Source of the DNA: Lenzites betulinus
Lineage: Eukaryota > Basidiomycota > Agaricomycetes > Polyporales > Polyporaceae
Direction: 5' to 3'
Assembly (NCBI GenBank): GCA_022264855.1
Contig: JABYQU010000014.1
Location: 434,001 to 498,000 of the forward strand
Length of the DNA stretch: 64,000 bases
Position 1 is the stretch's first letter. Each line of letters starts with the position of its first letter. The translations under genes were made by a program, and so were the position numbers. The notes beneath the pieces were generated by a model. It was not told where the DNA came from. It was given only the letters and a program-made list of their open reading frames with translations, and ran no database searches. Positions 20,855-31,691 of this stretch are shown here, piece by piece.

Positions 20855-21334
20855 TTAGATCTTTCGCCGCTCCCAGCTGCAGGGATGTCGACGTCAGAAC
20901 AGAGAAGAGATGCGGAACAGCGCGCGGCGTACCTCTTGTCAAAGTGCTGGTTCACGGTGAGCAGCTTCGTGCCCTCGTCGGGCTTGATGTCGTTCCACGG
21001 CGTCGGGTTCTCCTTCGTCCAGACGACTGCACGCGCCCGGCCCAGCTCAGACCCGTGCTCTGGAAGGGGAAGAGATGAGAGACGCACCGGTGGGGCCCCG
21101 CGCGAGGCGCGCGAGGTACCAGCTGCCGCCCGCGACAACGACGCCGACGACGGCATAGCTACGAGCCGTGAGCGGGGACGCCCCACGGACACAAAACTGG
21201 AGGGCACTCACATGGGGATCGCCTGTGTGCCCAGAACAGCGCGGTCAGACCTGCTCTCCTGTCGCAAACAACCCTTCACAACGCACCTCGACGGCGAACC
21301 AGTTCTTGAGGAACGTGTTACGGAGGCGAGACAT
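20855..21334 (-). CDS. NDUFA4/MLRQ-type small respiratory-chain subunit
   Basis: Splicing five exons (21334-21287, 21222-21212, 21158-21088, 21026-20933, 20876-20855) gives an 81-residue protein. It starts MSRLRNTFLKNWFAVEAIP and has one membrane segment (IYAVVGVVVAGGSWYLARLA). The family box follows: VVWTKENPTPWNDIKP, then LLTVNQHFDKSWERRKI. Human NDUFA4 has the same order: a basic start, one membrane helix, a W..NPEPW box and a VN..Y motif. Members sit in the inner mitochondrial membrane, originally assigned to complex I and now to complex IV. Exon 2 is only 11 bases (GCGATCCCCAT). For exon 4 I chose the acceptor before TCGTCTGG because it restores the conserved box directly after GPT. An earlier acceptor would leave a 28-base intron and insert unrelated residues. 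Confidence 0.88.
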
Positions 21335-22125
21335 GGTGTGGTGCGAGCAGGATGAGGGCGGCGGGGGAGGCGAAGGCAATGACGACGAGCAAGAGGAGGA
21401 GGACGCCGTCCGCGCCTTTTCGAGTTCACCCGATCCGTGCGCTGACGTTCCCACGGTCGCACCCCGACGCGCCTCGCCGCTGTCTCGCCCGCGCCCGCGC
21501 GCCAATTGTCGCACCCGCATTAACGAGCGCACTACGCTCTCGGAGCTCGCTGAACGCAATCTCAACCGTAGTCCTGCTCGACGCTACGCACACGCACCCC
21601 GCGCACCACACAGCTAACTGCTTGATTCCAAAACCGAACATGAACGGGTCCAGTCGTTCTCACACGGGCCCGAATATGACAGCGACGCTCGACGGTGCGC
21701 AACGGTAAGGTTCACTCGGGCGGCCGTCGTTACAGCATGAACGCAGCCGGCACGCGTCTTCTCGTCCACCTCTCGCGGCTTCACTACTATATACCGCGCG
21801 CCGACCCACATGGCGCGCAGCTCGACGAGCCCGCGAGCGAACAGAAGGCCGGACGCGGCTGAACAAGACACCGTCCCCGTCCGCGGCGGACGTGCGCGCA
21901 CACACACACACGCATTCGCGCAAGGATCAGTACCAAACGTTCGACAGCATTAAAAGCACAAGCACAACAGCGAGCCGTAGTACACACGCACGCACGCATC
22001 CGCCCACCCGCCTACCCCATCCGTCCGTCCGTGCTTTTCATCCTCCGCGACCTTCTTCCACTCGTTCTCGCCGCCACCGCGTCCGACCACGACGTGTGCA
22101 GCGAGCGACCGGGTCCGCCGGCGCG
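21335..22125. other. Intergenic region upstream of NDUFA4-type gene
   Basis: About 790 bases, with short CA/CG-rich simple stretches around 21895-22000. It holds the promoter of the respiratory subunit and the 3' flank of the nucleoporin gene. No gene seen. Confidence 0.4.
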
Positions 22126-25100
22126 CTACGCCGCGGCCGGGCTGAATTTTTGCACCCTCTTCATGCGGCTCGCAATCTCCGCGCGCAGATCGGCGAGGAG
22201 GCCGCGCCCGCGCGCCGAGAGGTCGGGCTGCGACTCCGCCGCGACGAGCACCTGATCCACCAGCGTGTACGGCAGCCAGCTTGCCGCGGCCGTCTTTGAC
22301 AGCTCGTCCGTCAGCCGCGCGTTGCTCTGCGCGCGAAGGGGCAGCGGGGCGGACGGGAATGCACGGGCACGCGCGGCACGTCAGCGTTCGTTCTTCATAC
22401 GGTTCGAGAAGCGTGCTCTAGATCGCGCGCAGCACGACGGAGCGAGGGGGAGAAGGACGGGAGGGGAGAAGGGGGTGGTCGCTGGGTGTGCGAAGAAGAC
22501 GGGAACTCACCCTGCGCATCATACCCAGCGTATGGTCCAGAGCGGCCTCCAGCACCTCGAAGCGCAGGCAGGTGCGGATGAGGTATTCCGGGTGGTGTTC
22601 CTGACGAACGGACAGCGGTTATGCTCGCAGACAGCGCCCGGAATAGCGGTCGGAAAAGCTCACCTCGAGCGTATGTATCAGCCATGGGGGCGGAGGGGAC
22701 GACCTGTCAAAGGCCATGATCGTGTCCAGCGCGACCTTGGTATACCTGTAGTCCGTTTGGGGGCCATCGTGTCGTTCGAGCGACTGTCGCAGGTACCGCC
22801 AGCCCTTCTCCACTGGGGTCCCGGGCCACGACGAGATTTTGTCCGTTAGCAGCCAATCAGACGTGTCCTCGCTCCTGCACATTGGAGAGATGAGCGACCG
22901 GCGAAAGCAGCAGCGGGAAAGAAGGGCAGGAAAATAGGGGGCCTTACATGACTGCGTCTGGACGCCGCGACAGCCTCAAGCAGCGACCGGCGAGGTGTCC
23001 AAAAAGGTCCGTCATGTCCACGTCGAGGCTGCGCGCAGTGGCCAATGCGGTGTCGAACCGGTTGGATTGGGCGAGCTTCAGCACGATCGAGTCCGGGGCG
23101 AGGGCGAGTCCTGCAGCACGCCCGACGTGAAACAGCGTCTGGCAAGCCAAAAGCGGATAGAACTCACCACCGGCCGACTGCAACGTGGGGTCCCTCCGCG
23201 CAAGCTCGACGCGCGCCGCGAGCAGCGCATACTCGTATTGCATGTCCTTGAGCTCGACCATTTCCGCATCCCGCTTCCCTAGTGCGTACTTGCTCTCCGG
23301 AATGTGTTTCGAGAGTTTGCGGCGCTTGCGCGGCTGGATGTACGGCAGCACAGGGCCCGTTCAGTCCCGGACGAATTCTTTACCGACAACGGCCAGGCGG
23401 CTTACCTCATGACCGGTCTCGCCTGTGATGGGAAGCGTAAACCACTGGTTCTTCGGGTCCACGAGAGCCAGAGAGTTCATGGCGACGACGTAGGCTTCCA
23501 GTTGCAACTCAGCGAGCTCGACGAACGCCGCCGGATCGCCCAGCAGCGCCGCGAGCTTCCTCGCCCTCTGGTACATTGTCAGTGCAGCTAGGAACCCGTT
23601 CAGTACGCAGCCACCATCGGGGAAGGCAGAGAAACCCCCACACGGGGCAGGGGCGGTGAAACGAGGGTAAGGCAAGGACGGGGGACGCACCGTTTCGATA
23701 GTCGCCCCTGGAGACATACCACGTGTAGAGTATGCGCGAGTAGAACGGCCGGATGCGAGGGTCCGCGTTCCGCGCCTTGAACGCGAGCGCGTCCTCGACC
23801 TCCTCGGCGAGGCCTGCAAAATTGAGGGCCATCAGCCTGTCCACCGCGTTCTCCTCGCACATTCGGTACAGCAGCTGACTGATGCACTCCCGCCGCCTGG
23901 AGCCGCACGGACGGACGTCAGCGTACACATTAAAGCGAGCACAATCGGGAAGGTCCGCAGACGACATACAGTCTCTCATAGGGTGCCGACACAAGGGCAG
24001 TGTACGCATCCTCGTACTGGCCTAGATCAGTGAGCCCCTTTATGACTCCGTGCCACAAGGCGATGGCGTCGATGCCGCTCGGCGCGACGGAGAGCGCCAG
24101 CTGGGTGAAGGTCACGTCGTGATACGCCGAGAGCACGGCCTTGAATAGCTCGGCCACATGCAGGTAGAAGTCGAACTGCGCCGGGAAGCACTTCTCGCCA
24201 GGGAGCACGACCGCTAACGCTTCCTGATCGTCAAACGACAGCGCAGAGTGAGATCCTGTGGGCGACGCCAAGGTCAAGTGGTTAATGCCGCAGCACGAAT
24301 ACAGGGTTCAGGGAGAAGTGCAGGGAAAATGAGGGGGTTTGGAGTGAAGCGGAAACTCACCGAAGCTGCCTGCGAGGATCTCCATCGCGGATGCTGCGTC
24401 GTCATACCGCCCTTCGTCCAGCCACAGACGGCCCAAGACGTACGTCACACCTGGCGTACGCGGGAGCCATGCCAAAACCTCCCTGGCGACTTCGCGATAC
24501 CCCAAACGGCGGAGGCGCTCGCAGAACAGCACCTCAAGCCGTGTCGCGTGTGCGGGCGATAGAGACTGGAGGAGGCCGGTAGCATCGAGGAAGCGGTGCG
24601 CCGAGATGGGCAAGCCCGGGGAGTGCCCGTACAGGTTCACTAGCCGGTGCATGAGCGAGTATGTCGGCTGGAACTTGGCGCCACGGCTAGTGGAAACGTG
24701 CATGTTGCGCAGCTTCGCCACCACATCATCCTCGACCCCAGGCGCGCCTGGCTGGGTCGGAGTCGCGTTGTCTCCAGCGGGCTGCCGCGCTACGTAGCGC
24801 AGCATCGCAACTCCGCGAAATACGACGAAGATTTCCGCCAGGACCGCCTGGTCCCAGTCGTGCAGCTCGTCCGCCAAAAAGAAGAGGAGCGTCACGAGTG
24901 CGAGTGAGATGTCGTAACGGGCGTGCACGGAGGTGGAGGCATATGACGCGGTGAGGGCCTTCAACCAGTCAGGGCTGATGGGACGCGACAGGAGCTCCGT
25001 GTCTTCTTCCTCTCTCTTCACCTCTTTATCGAATCCGCCGATGATGTCCAGGACGAAGCGAGCAGCCTCCTGCACCTTGCCGATTCTCTGCAGACGGCCG

Positions 25101-27038
25101 ACTATCCAGCTCTCCAGGCCTTCGTCCACCTGCTCACGGAAGGCAAACGCATGGGCCTGGTGCTGGATAATGTCGGCGTAAGAAAACGCGATTTCCTGGT
25201 GGACGACGTCGATCAGCCGGCTCTCCAGGGACAGCATCAGACGCGGTCCCAGTTTCGTGCGCATCGTCCAGAGAACATCCAGGAGAGCAAACTGATTGTC
25301 CATGGGCTGCAAAGACGATAACCGCCTGTGTAAACGAAGCGGTAAATCCTCGCCGGCCAGAGATGCAATGCGCTCCCGCTCGACAATAAGCACACCATCG
25401 TCCGGGCGGCCGCGCCCGATGGCGAGCGGCCACCGTCCGTTCCGCTCGATCTCCCTGCAACGCGCGATAAACCCCTCCCAGTCACGCTTGAGTGCGTTCC
25501 AGTAGTTCTCGTCTAGAGGCGCGCCGGTTTTAGGGTCTTTGATACGTTGAACGGTGCACCCGACCACAGAAGCGATCTGTTCGGCGACGGTTGCGTAAGA
25601 AAGCAGCAGTTGGGTCGGGTGAGGCGGCGGCAGGGAGCGGCACGCGTCGGTGTACTGGGTGATGGCGGTTTGAAGAGTAAGAGGCGCGAAGATTCCGGGC
25701 CGCATGATCGCCTCGAAGAATTTGTCGGCGGTCGAGCCGGGAGACAGGAGCAGCTCGTCCAGGTATGCGGGAGTAAGCTCTGCTTCCTGAGCATAGGTCG
25801 CCGAGCTCCACCCGCCAGTTGTTTGCTCTTCAGACGCGTCCCAGGCGAGCACTCTCACTTCGACCATAGACTGACCTTGCTTGTCCCACAGCGTGTAAAG
25901 CGTGTCGTCTAAGACGGTGAAATCCTGCAAGTGGCAATGCACGCTAGTCTCCGAAGCCTCAAAGACAGTAAGAGGCCGTAGAGCATCACCGCTGACGGCG
26001 AATAGCTGGAAGAAGCCGCCAGAGTTAAGAGAACCTTCGGTGGGCACGAAGGCAAGAACATGTGGGTCGTCTGAGTGCGAAGGTGTGAACACGCAAATCA
26101 GCCTCTGCGGCTCAGGCGGGAGAAGCACGGAGGGATTGGCAGGTGCGGGAGAAGGGTTCCTGGCGGGAACGCTGTGACCCGGAGCTGTCGAGGGGAGCGC
26201 GTACTCAGCGACACATCCGCCCCGGGCGGTCCACATGCGGAGATGGCGGTCTCTTGATAGGGTCCATACGTTCCCGATGTCCGTCGGCTGTGGGTGGGTG
26301 GAGATGGACACAATATCTGAGCCGCCGGAAGGGGCGGAGTGCAGCGCAGGAAGCAGCGAGGCGATCGAGTGCAGGAAGGACCTCGCATCAGACCTGGACT
26401 CGCGCCAGACGTCTGAGGGTGGTTAACGGTAATGATGGAGCTGTTTGAGGCGTAAAGCTTAGATGACGAAGGGCTATTTGCTTACCATCTTGTGTGTCGC
26501 TGCCCAGCGCGTCCGCCTCCAGTCGAAGAAGAGAACCGCCGGGTAATGAGATGAGGACGCAATGCGTGCTCTGCACCTGGACGAGGCCTTCGAGGAAGCC
26601 GGCCTGGAGAACGTACTCGCGGTACCATCTCCGGTTGGCGAGTGGCGACCAAAGCGGGGCACCTTCGCGAACGGGAATGACGATCCTGTAGAGTGAACCG
26701 AATCTGGTGGCGAGGAGGACGTGCAGCTCCTCCGATTCCCACATGACGATTGAGGGGGCCGGGAGGATCGTGTCGGGGAAGTCGAAGCGGAGAGGGGGGA
26801 TGTCAGAGGACAGGGAGAGAAGCTCGAGGACGTAGCCACCATTGGTCACTCGGAGGAGGACGGTGCCTGTGAGGGGGGAGTGGAAGAGGGAGGAGAAAGA
26901 CGCGTGGTCGGGGGGGTGGGCAGGGTCATTCCGTCTTGGGAGATTAAGGATGTCCTTCTGGGACGAGTAGACGGGGATTGGCTGGGGCGTAGGGAAGAGG
27001 GCGGAGAGATGGGACGCGACGAGGATGCTGGGCTCCAT
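22126..27038 (-). CDS. NUP120: Nuclear pore complex protein Nup120/Nup160
   Basis: Large scaffold nucleoporin of the Y-shaped (Nup84/Nup107) complex. It runs from the ATG at 27038 (MEPSILVASHLSALFPTPQP) to the stop at 22126 (…MKRVQKFSPAAA). The N-terminal half is a beta-propeller-like part with LLRVTNGGYVLELLSL, HVLLATRFGSLYRIVIP, and the family block SISTHPQPTDIGNVWTLSRD / RHLRMWTARGGC. The long helical C-terminal half continues through many exons, with runs such as RLGYREVAREVLAWLPRTPG and LAELFKA-type helices. Exon 2 alone encodes about 680 residues (26400-24355) and the rest is in small exons toward 22.1 kb. Expected length is about 1,300-1,400 residues, normal for the family. No sign of damage. 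Symbol follows yeast; animal name is NUP160. Confidence 0.88.
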
Positions 27039-27876
27039 GATCAGAGACCGAGGGCACGCGTCGCGGCGGAGAAGGAGGGACGGCGCAGGCGCAGACGCAG
27101 ATCGAGGCGTGGAGATAGTGGGCACCAGGGGAAGGGAGAGTATGTGCGCAGGGGTCGGTCGGGGAGAGGAACACGGGTCGGAGTGAGCGTGCAGACGCAG
27201 ACGCGACGAACAACGCGCGCGATTATTCGTACGCGACGCTGTCACGCCGCGTGACACAGGTACAAATGGGCGCCTGGGCGGAATAGGCAGGCCAGCGCCC
27301 GGGCAGTGGGCGCAGGTGGGCGGGCACCGTGCAGCTGTGTCTCCTCTGTTTCCCACTCATGCCTCTTCGAGTCTGCCGTTCGTGACTCTGCCCGTGCAGG
27401 CTGCAGCCCTGCCCCCCCAGTCCCACCGAGCCTTCCCCGCTCCCACCGTCACTCACGCCCACCGCCGTATGTACCGTACATCGCGTCCTGCCGTCCACAG
27501 CGACGCCTATTCTGCCGTATGGCCCTCGCGATCGCCCATGCGGACGCCGCGTGAGGAGATGGCTCCCGCTACGGATCGCGCACTACCCCGTCACTCGCCC
27601 CGGTCCCTCCTAGGCTTCCGCAGGGCGACTCATGCCCATCCCATCTCCCTCGTCCAACAGGAATTTCGTTCCTGCCCCCCTCGGCCGTATATAAGTTCCC
27701 GCTCGTCCTCCCTCTCCGGACAATATCCTACAGCTCTCGCATCAGTTCCCTGTACCCCTCCCCCCGTAGACCTCGTCGTTCGCTTACCATAATATAATCC
27801 CCTCTCCCTTCCCCCGCACGACTGACGTCGCACCAAGACTAGAGCAGACGCACCGCGAGCCATAGACTCCCCCGCC
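27039..27876. other. Divergent intergenic region, NUP120 / 152-residue protein
   Basis: About 840 GC-rich bases between divergent starts. A pyrimidine-rich stretch covers about 27760-27830, ahead of the plus-strand ATG, as is common before strongly expressed fungal genes. Open frames on both strands lack motifs. Confidence 0.4.
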
Positions 27877-28479
27877 ATGGCCACCTTCAACGCCATCCTC
27901 TTCCCCGCCGACGACCGCCCGCCGCAGGAAGTGTTGCTCATGACGAGCCCACTCTCTGCGCCCGAAGACCCGTCCAACGTGCCGCTCCGCTGCGGGCGCG
28001 TCCCGCATCCGGAGCTGTACATGGACTACATTGCCAACCAGTTCGGGCGCAATGCCTGGTCCTACCATGTGCGTCTTCATCTCCCAGATTAATCACCGGA
28101 CGCCCCATCGCGCAGCCGCCGATCTCCCCACCTCCCTGTCCCATCTTGCGCACGGCGCGCCGCGCACCGGGTCCCCCGCCTGCGCACGTACTCACGCACC
28201 CCCTTCCTGCAGCTCATCGAGGCGCTGGACGGCATGCTGCAGAACCTGCCGACGCCGTACATCGTCTTCTACCCCGTCATCTCGCGCGACGGCATGTCGT
28301 TCCCCGTGAACAAGTGCATCCGCGAGATCCAGGGCGAGCGGTTCGACGAGAAGCGCGCCTGGCGGGGGAACCTCGTCATCGCCAAGTACAGGGACGCAGA
28401 CTTCGCGGTGATGACCGACGCGTCGATGGCGGAGTTCCCCATCATCAAGAACTACCTCTCCACCCACCACCCGCGGTAG
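27877..28479 (+). CDS. Conserved-looking hypothetical protein, 152 residues
   Basis: Two exons (27877-28068 and 28213-28479) join in phase at SYH / LIEALDG. I do not recognise a family. It begins MATFNAILFPADDRPPQEVL, contains a central HPELYMDYIANQFGRNAW and a second half with YIVFYPVISRDGMSFPVN, RAWRGNLVIAKYRD and FPIIKNYLSTHHPR. There is no signal peptide or membrane segment; the composition is that of a small globular alpha/beta cytosolic protein. The intron has clean ends (GTGCGT…CTGCAG), and codon use is strongly GC-ending, so the gene is credible. The ATG sits in a good context (CCGCCATGG). Function unknown; possibly basidiomycete-restricted. Confidence 0.8.
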
Positions 28480-28907
28480 GCGGCGGCTGCCTTCGCGCAC
28501 CCACACTTGCCTTGTAGAGAGTCCAGGTCAGATCCCGCGTTCATGGATCGGGCATAGTACTCACTCACTATTGTTACCCAGGGCTCGGGCCTGGCGCTGC
28601 AGTCGGACGCCCGCGCGGTGACATGGGTGTGTCTTCTTCTTCGTACACGGATAGCAGGCGCCTCCCGTTCGTTCGCTGTAACAGACGATATGTAGCCGTC
28701 CCCTTGTTCTGTAGCAGGCGTATAGTACAAGTGCCCACGTATTGTAATATCACTATATTGTATATCACCTCCACGCGCCGCTGTGAAGTCGGTAAATAAC
28801 ACATCAAGCACGAATTCGAGCGGAGCCCCGCGCGCGCGACACTGTCCGCTGCGCTCGCGGCGCCCGCGCATGTGCGTGTGCAGGAAACGTACCACGTCGC
28901 ATTCCCA
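28480..28907. other. Convergent 3' region
   Basis: About 430 bases between two convergent stop codons. No features seen. Confidence 0.4.
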
Positions 28908-30429
28908 TCAAAGCTCCTCGCGCTGAGCCCCCTCCCCGGCCTTCCCTTCCGCCTGCGCCTTCGCCCTCTCCTTCGCCTTCTCCTCAGCGGCCTTGCGCTC
29001 GCGCTCGATCGCCGCCTGCGCCTTCTTCGGGTCGCAATGCTCCGGGATCGGGCTCGCAGGGTCGATGGGGGGGTGCGAGACACGCCCGACCTTAGTGTAC
29101 TTCTTCGACTCGGCGAAGAACTTCTTCCAGTGCTCGACGCCCTGCCACGCACCGCCGAAGGACGTCAGCATCCCACCCCCATGCAGGCGGCGGCGGCCGA
29201 GGCCAGCCGGGGGCCACGACCGCTGGACGCACCCTGATTTCGCTCTCGCTTAGCCCGCGGAGGTCATGCGTGAGGTGCGTCTTGAAGCACCCGGTTCCGT
29301 ACGCTCGCGCGGCGTCCCTGCCAGCCCTGCGGTGATGGGAAGCAGAAGGCGGCGAAGCGCCAGCGCAGGCCGGACGTCAGCGCGCGCGCTCGGGGAGACA
29401 GGAGGAGGGAGGGAGGGGGCACCGATCGACAGCGCAAGGCGCGTCCGGCGCGTGTGCACGCACATCATATGATAAGACCCCCCAGGGCCGTAGGTGGCGC
29501 GGTTGCTGCTCACGTCGTAGACGTTCCCGTCGATCTAGATGGCACGCGTGGTCAGCTTCGCGGGTACACGCCCCCACGCCCGCGACACATCGCGACGCAA
29601 GCATGACCTACAGCGATGTACAAGGGCTTGTCGGCAATCGACCCGTCGTACTGCGCGAGGAGCCCTTCCGAGAAGAGCCGCTCGTTCGTCTGTGAATTCG
29701 GGGAAGACCGTCAGCATCCGCGTCAACACCGAGCGCAATGCAGCGCGCAGCGCGGCCGGACGCGGGCAATATGCGCCAGGAACGGAAGGCGGACCACACC
29801 CGACCGCATCCCACTGCACACTCGCGCCCACGCCACGGCAAGTTACGAGGGCGAACGCCGAGACTCACCGGTATGAACTGGCGGAGGTTGGGCATGTCCA
29901 TCTCCCACAGGTAGCTGCCGGTGAGGAACTTGCCGGCGAGGACGATGAACAGGGTCGTGTAGAGGATGAACTTGAGCAGCCCGAGGCAGCCCACCTCCCG
30001 CTCCTCGGTCGGGTCAGGCTCCTCGGGCCCCACCTCCTCGCCGCGCGCAAGCTTCTCGTCGCGCTCCTGCTTGCGCTTCAGCCACTCCGCGTGGGCCTGT
30101 TCGCGCTCGGCACGGTACTGCGCGTAGCTGCGGTGCGCCCACAAGGGACACGGGGCTCAGCGGCAGGTCACGCAACGCGCACACGGACGGGCTCACGCTA
30201 GGAACGGGCGGTTCGCCTGCTTGGTGGACACCATCCGGGTAGGGTCTGTAGGGTCCTCGACCTGTGGGTAGTCGTCCTTGAGGGGAAAGCCCGCCCACGG
30301 CGAGCCTGGCGCAGAGCCGGGGGTCTGAGGGCCCAGTGGCTTGCCGTCCGGGCCCTTCGGGAAGTCCTTGAGTTTGGCCGGGCGTTTGCGCTTGGGCTGG
30401 TCACCGTCAGGGTTCAATATCCAGGACAT
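28908..30429 (-). CDS. Membrane-anchored cytochrome b5-like heme/steroid-binding (MAPR) protein
   Basis: Starts MSWILNPDGDQPKRKRPAKL at 30429. A charged stretch (YAQYRAEREQAHAEWLKRKQ) leads to one membrane helix (GLLKFILYTTLFIVLAGKFL), then the MAPR core in small exons: LFSEGLLAQYDGSIADKPLY, IAIDGNVYDVSSNRATYGPG, GSYHM, then AGRDAARAYGTGCFKTHL and THDLRGLSESEI. The family lysine-rich tail follows (AFFAESKKYTKVGRV region, then an alternating Ala/Lys/Glu helix ending REEL at 28908). The DGNVYDVS and GRDA..Y..GCF marks are those of MAPR/Dap1/neudesin-like proteins. In these, a tyrosine rather than histidines coordinates heme. Members support P450 enzymes and sterol synthesis, probably at the ER. 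Four or more introns. The C-terminal EEL is not a standard retrieval signal. Confidence 0.88.
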
Positions 30430-31691
30430 TCTAGCACTTAGCACTAAGCAGCGCGGCGGTGAGGACTGAATGGGTGTACAGCAGAAGCTGGCCGCGCGGA
30501 GGGAAGAAGGAAAGAGGTTGATAGCGAGGCAGCGGAGAGACGCTGTCGTCGTGTGAGAAGGAAACCTTGTCCACCGGGCGGCCAGCGGGTGGGAGAGCGA
30601 GACACAGCCAGTGCAATCACGTTCTTGACGCTGGCCGAGCGCGCTCAGGGCGCACTGTCCGAGTGCGCGACGGTGTTATCGACAAACCACACGACTCGAC
30701 CGTCGCACAACCCCGTCTTCCACGCGGCACGCAGTACTACGTAGTAGGAACACGATCGCCTCCCAATTATAGACATACACGTCGTGGTCGCCTCCAAATT
30801 GCCGACCGAATCTCGACCAACTGCCCTCGCGCGCGAATATCCATGATCCAGCGCGAGTGGCGCGGAGTCCCCTCATCGATGCAGCCGCTGCGGCGCGCGC
30901 CGTCGACGTTCTCGAGACAAGATGGGGCCGCGGATGTTCGGATCTACCTGCCCGCCCCCGCAGCGGGCCAACAATTATATTACTCGACGCCCAAAGGAAG
31001 AGTCGGAGTCGGGACCGCTTGCCGGAGCCACCATCCTGCCAAGGCAGCCTACCAGCGGTTACGGCCAAATTGTGAACATATTAACATCTTCCCATGTTCC
31101 GGGAGATCGCAATACCCAGGAACTCGAGGGCGCACAACGATCTCTTGCGGGTGAGACACGTATTCCAACCCCGCCCAGATATAGGCACGCACACGCATCC
31201 CGAGAGCAACGCACATCGCAACTGGGGTACAGTGAGAACGAGCCATGTATTAGGATGCTGCCGAGCACGATGGGACGTCTGCATTAGTGAGTATCACCGG
31301 TACTAAGGTATAATAGATCGTACATGTTCTTGTGGATAAAGAAAATTGTAAGAGTACGGGAGGGCGATGGGATGTGGAGACTATGAGGGAAGGCGGAAAT
31401 TGCAAGAGAGGACCGAGCCCGAATATGAAGAGAAAAAAGTGGGGAGAGATGTAGATGACGATGAGCGAAATTAGTGAACGATGGACCCGCCCGAACGACA
31501 AGACAGAATTGTATGTGCGAGAGAGACGACACAGCGAGAGACGATCGTGAGGAGACTGTTGTATGACGACATAATTATGAGCTTGAGAGCATGGATGCAT
31601 GGATGTGGGGCAGAGACTGACATGAGCATAAAATATCGGAGCGGAGATGCATAGGCGTCGACCTGGAAGAACAGAACAGAGGCTAGCTCTG
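30430..31691. other. Intergenic region between MAPR gene and RGS gene
   Basis: About 1.26 kb: upstream of the MAPR gene and downstream of the RGS gene. Frames of 60-195 codons exist but lack motifs. The segment 31330-31660 is AT-richer and probably the 3' untranslated region of the RGS gene. No transposon or RNA gene recognised. Confidence 0.4.

Noticed and set aside
21060..21087. 28-base intron model for the NDUFA4-type gene
   Set aside because: Too short for a typical intron, and it inserts EHGSELGRARA into the conserved box. The 61-base alternative (21087-21027) restores GPTVVWTKENP.
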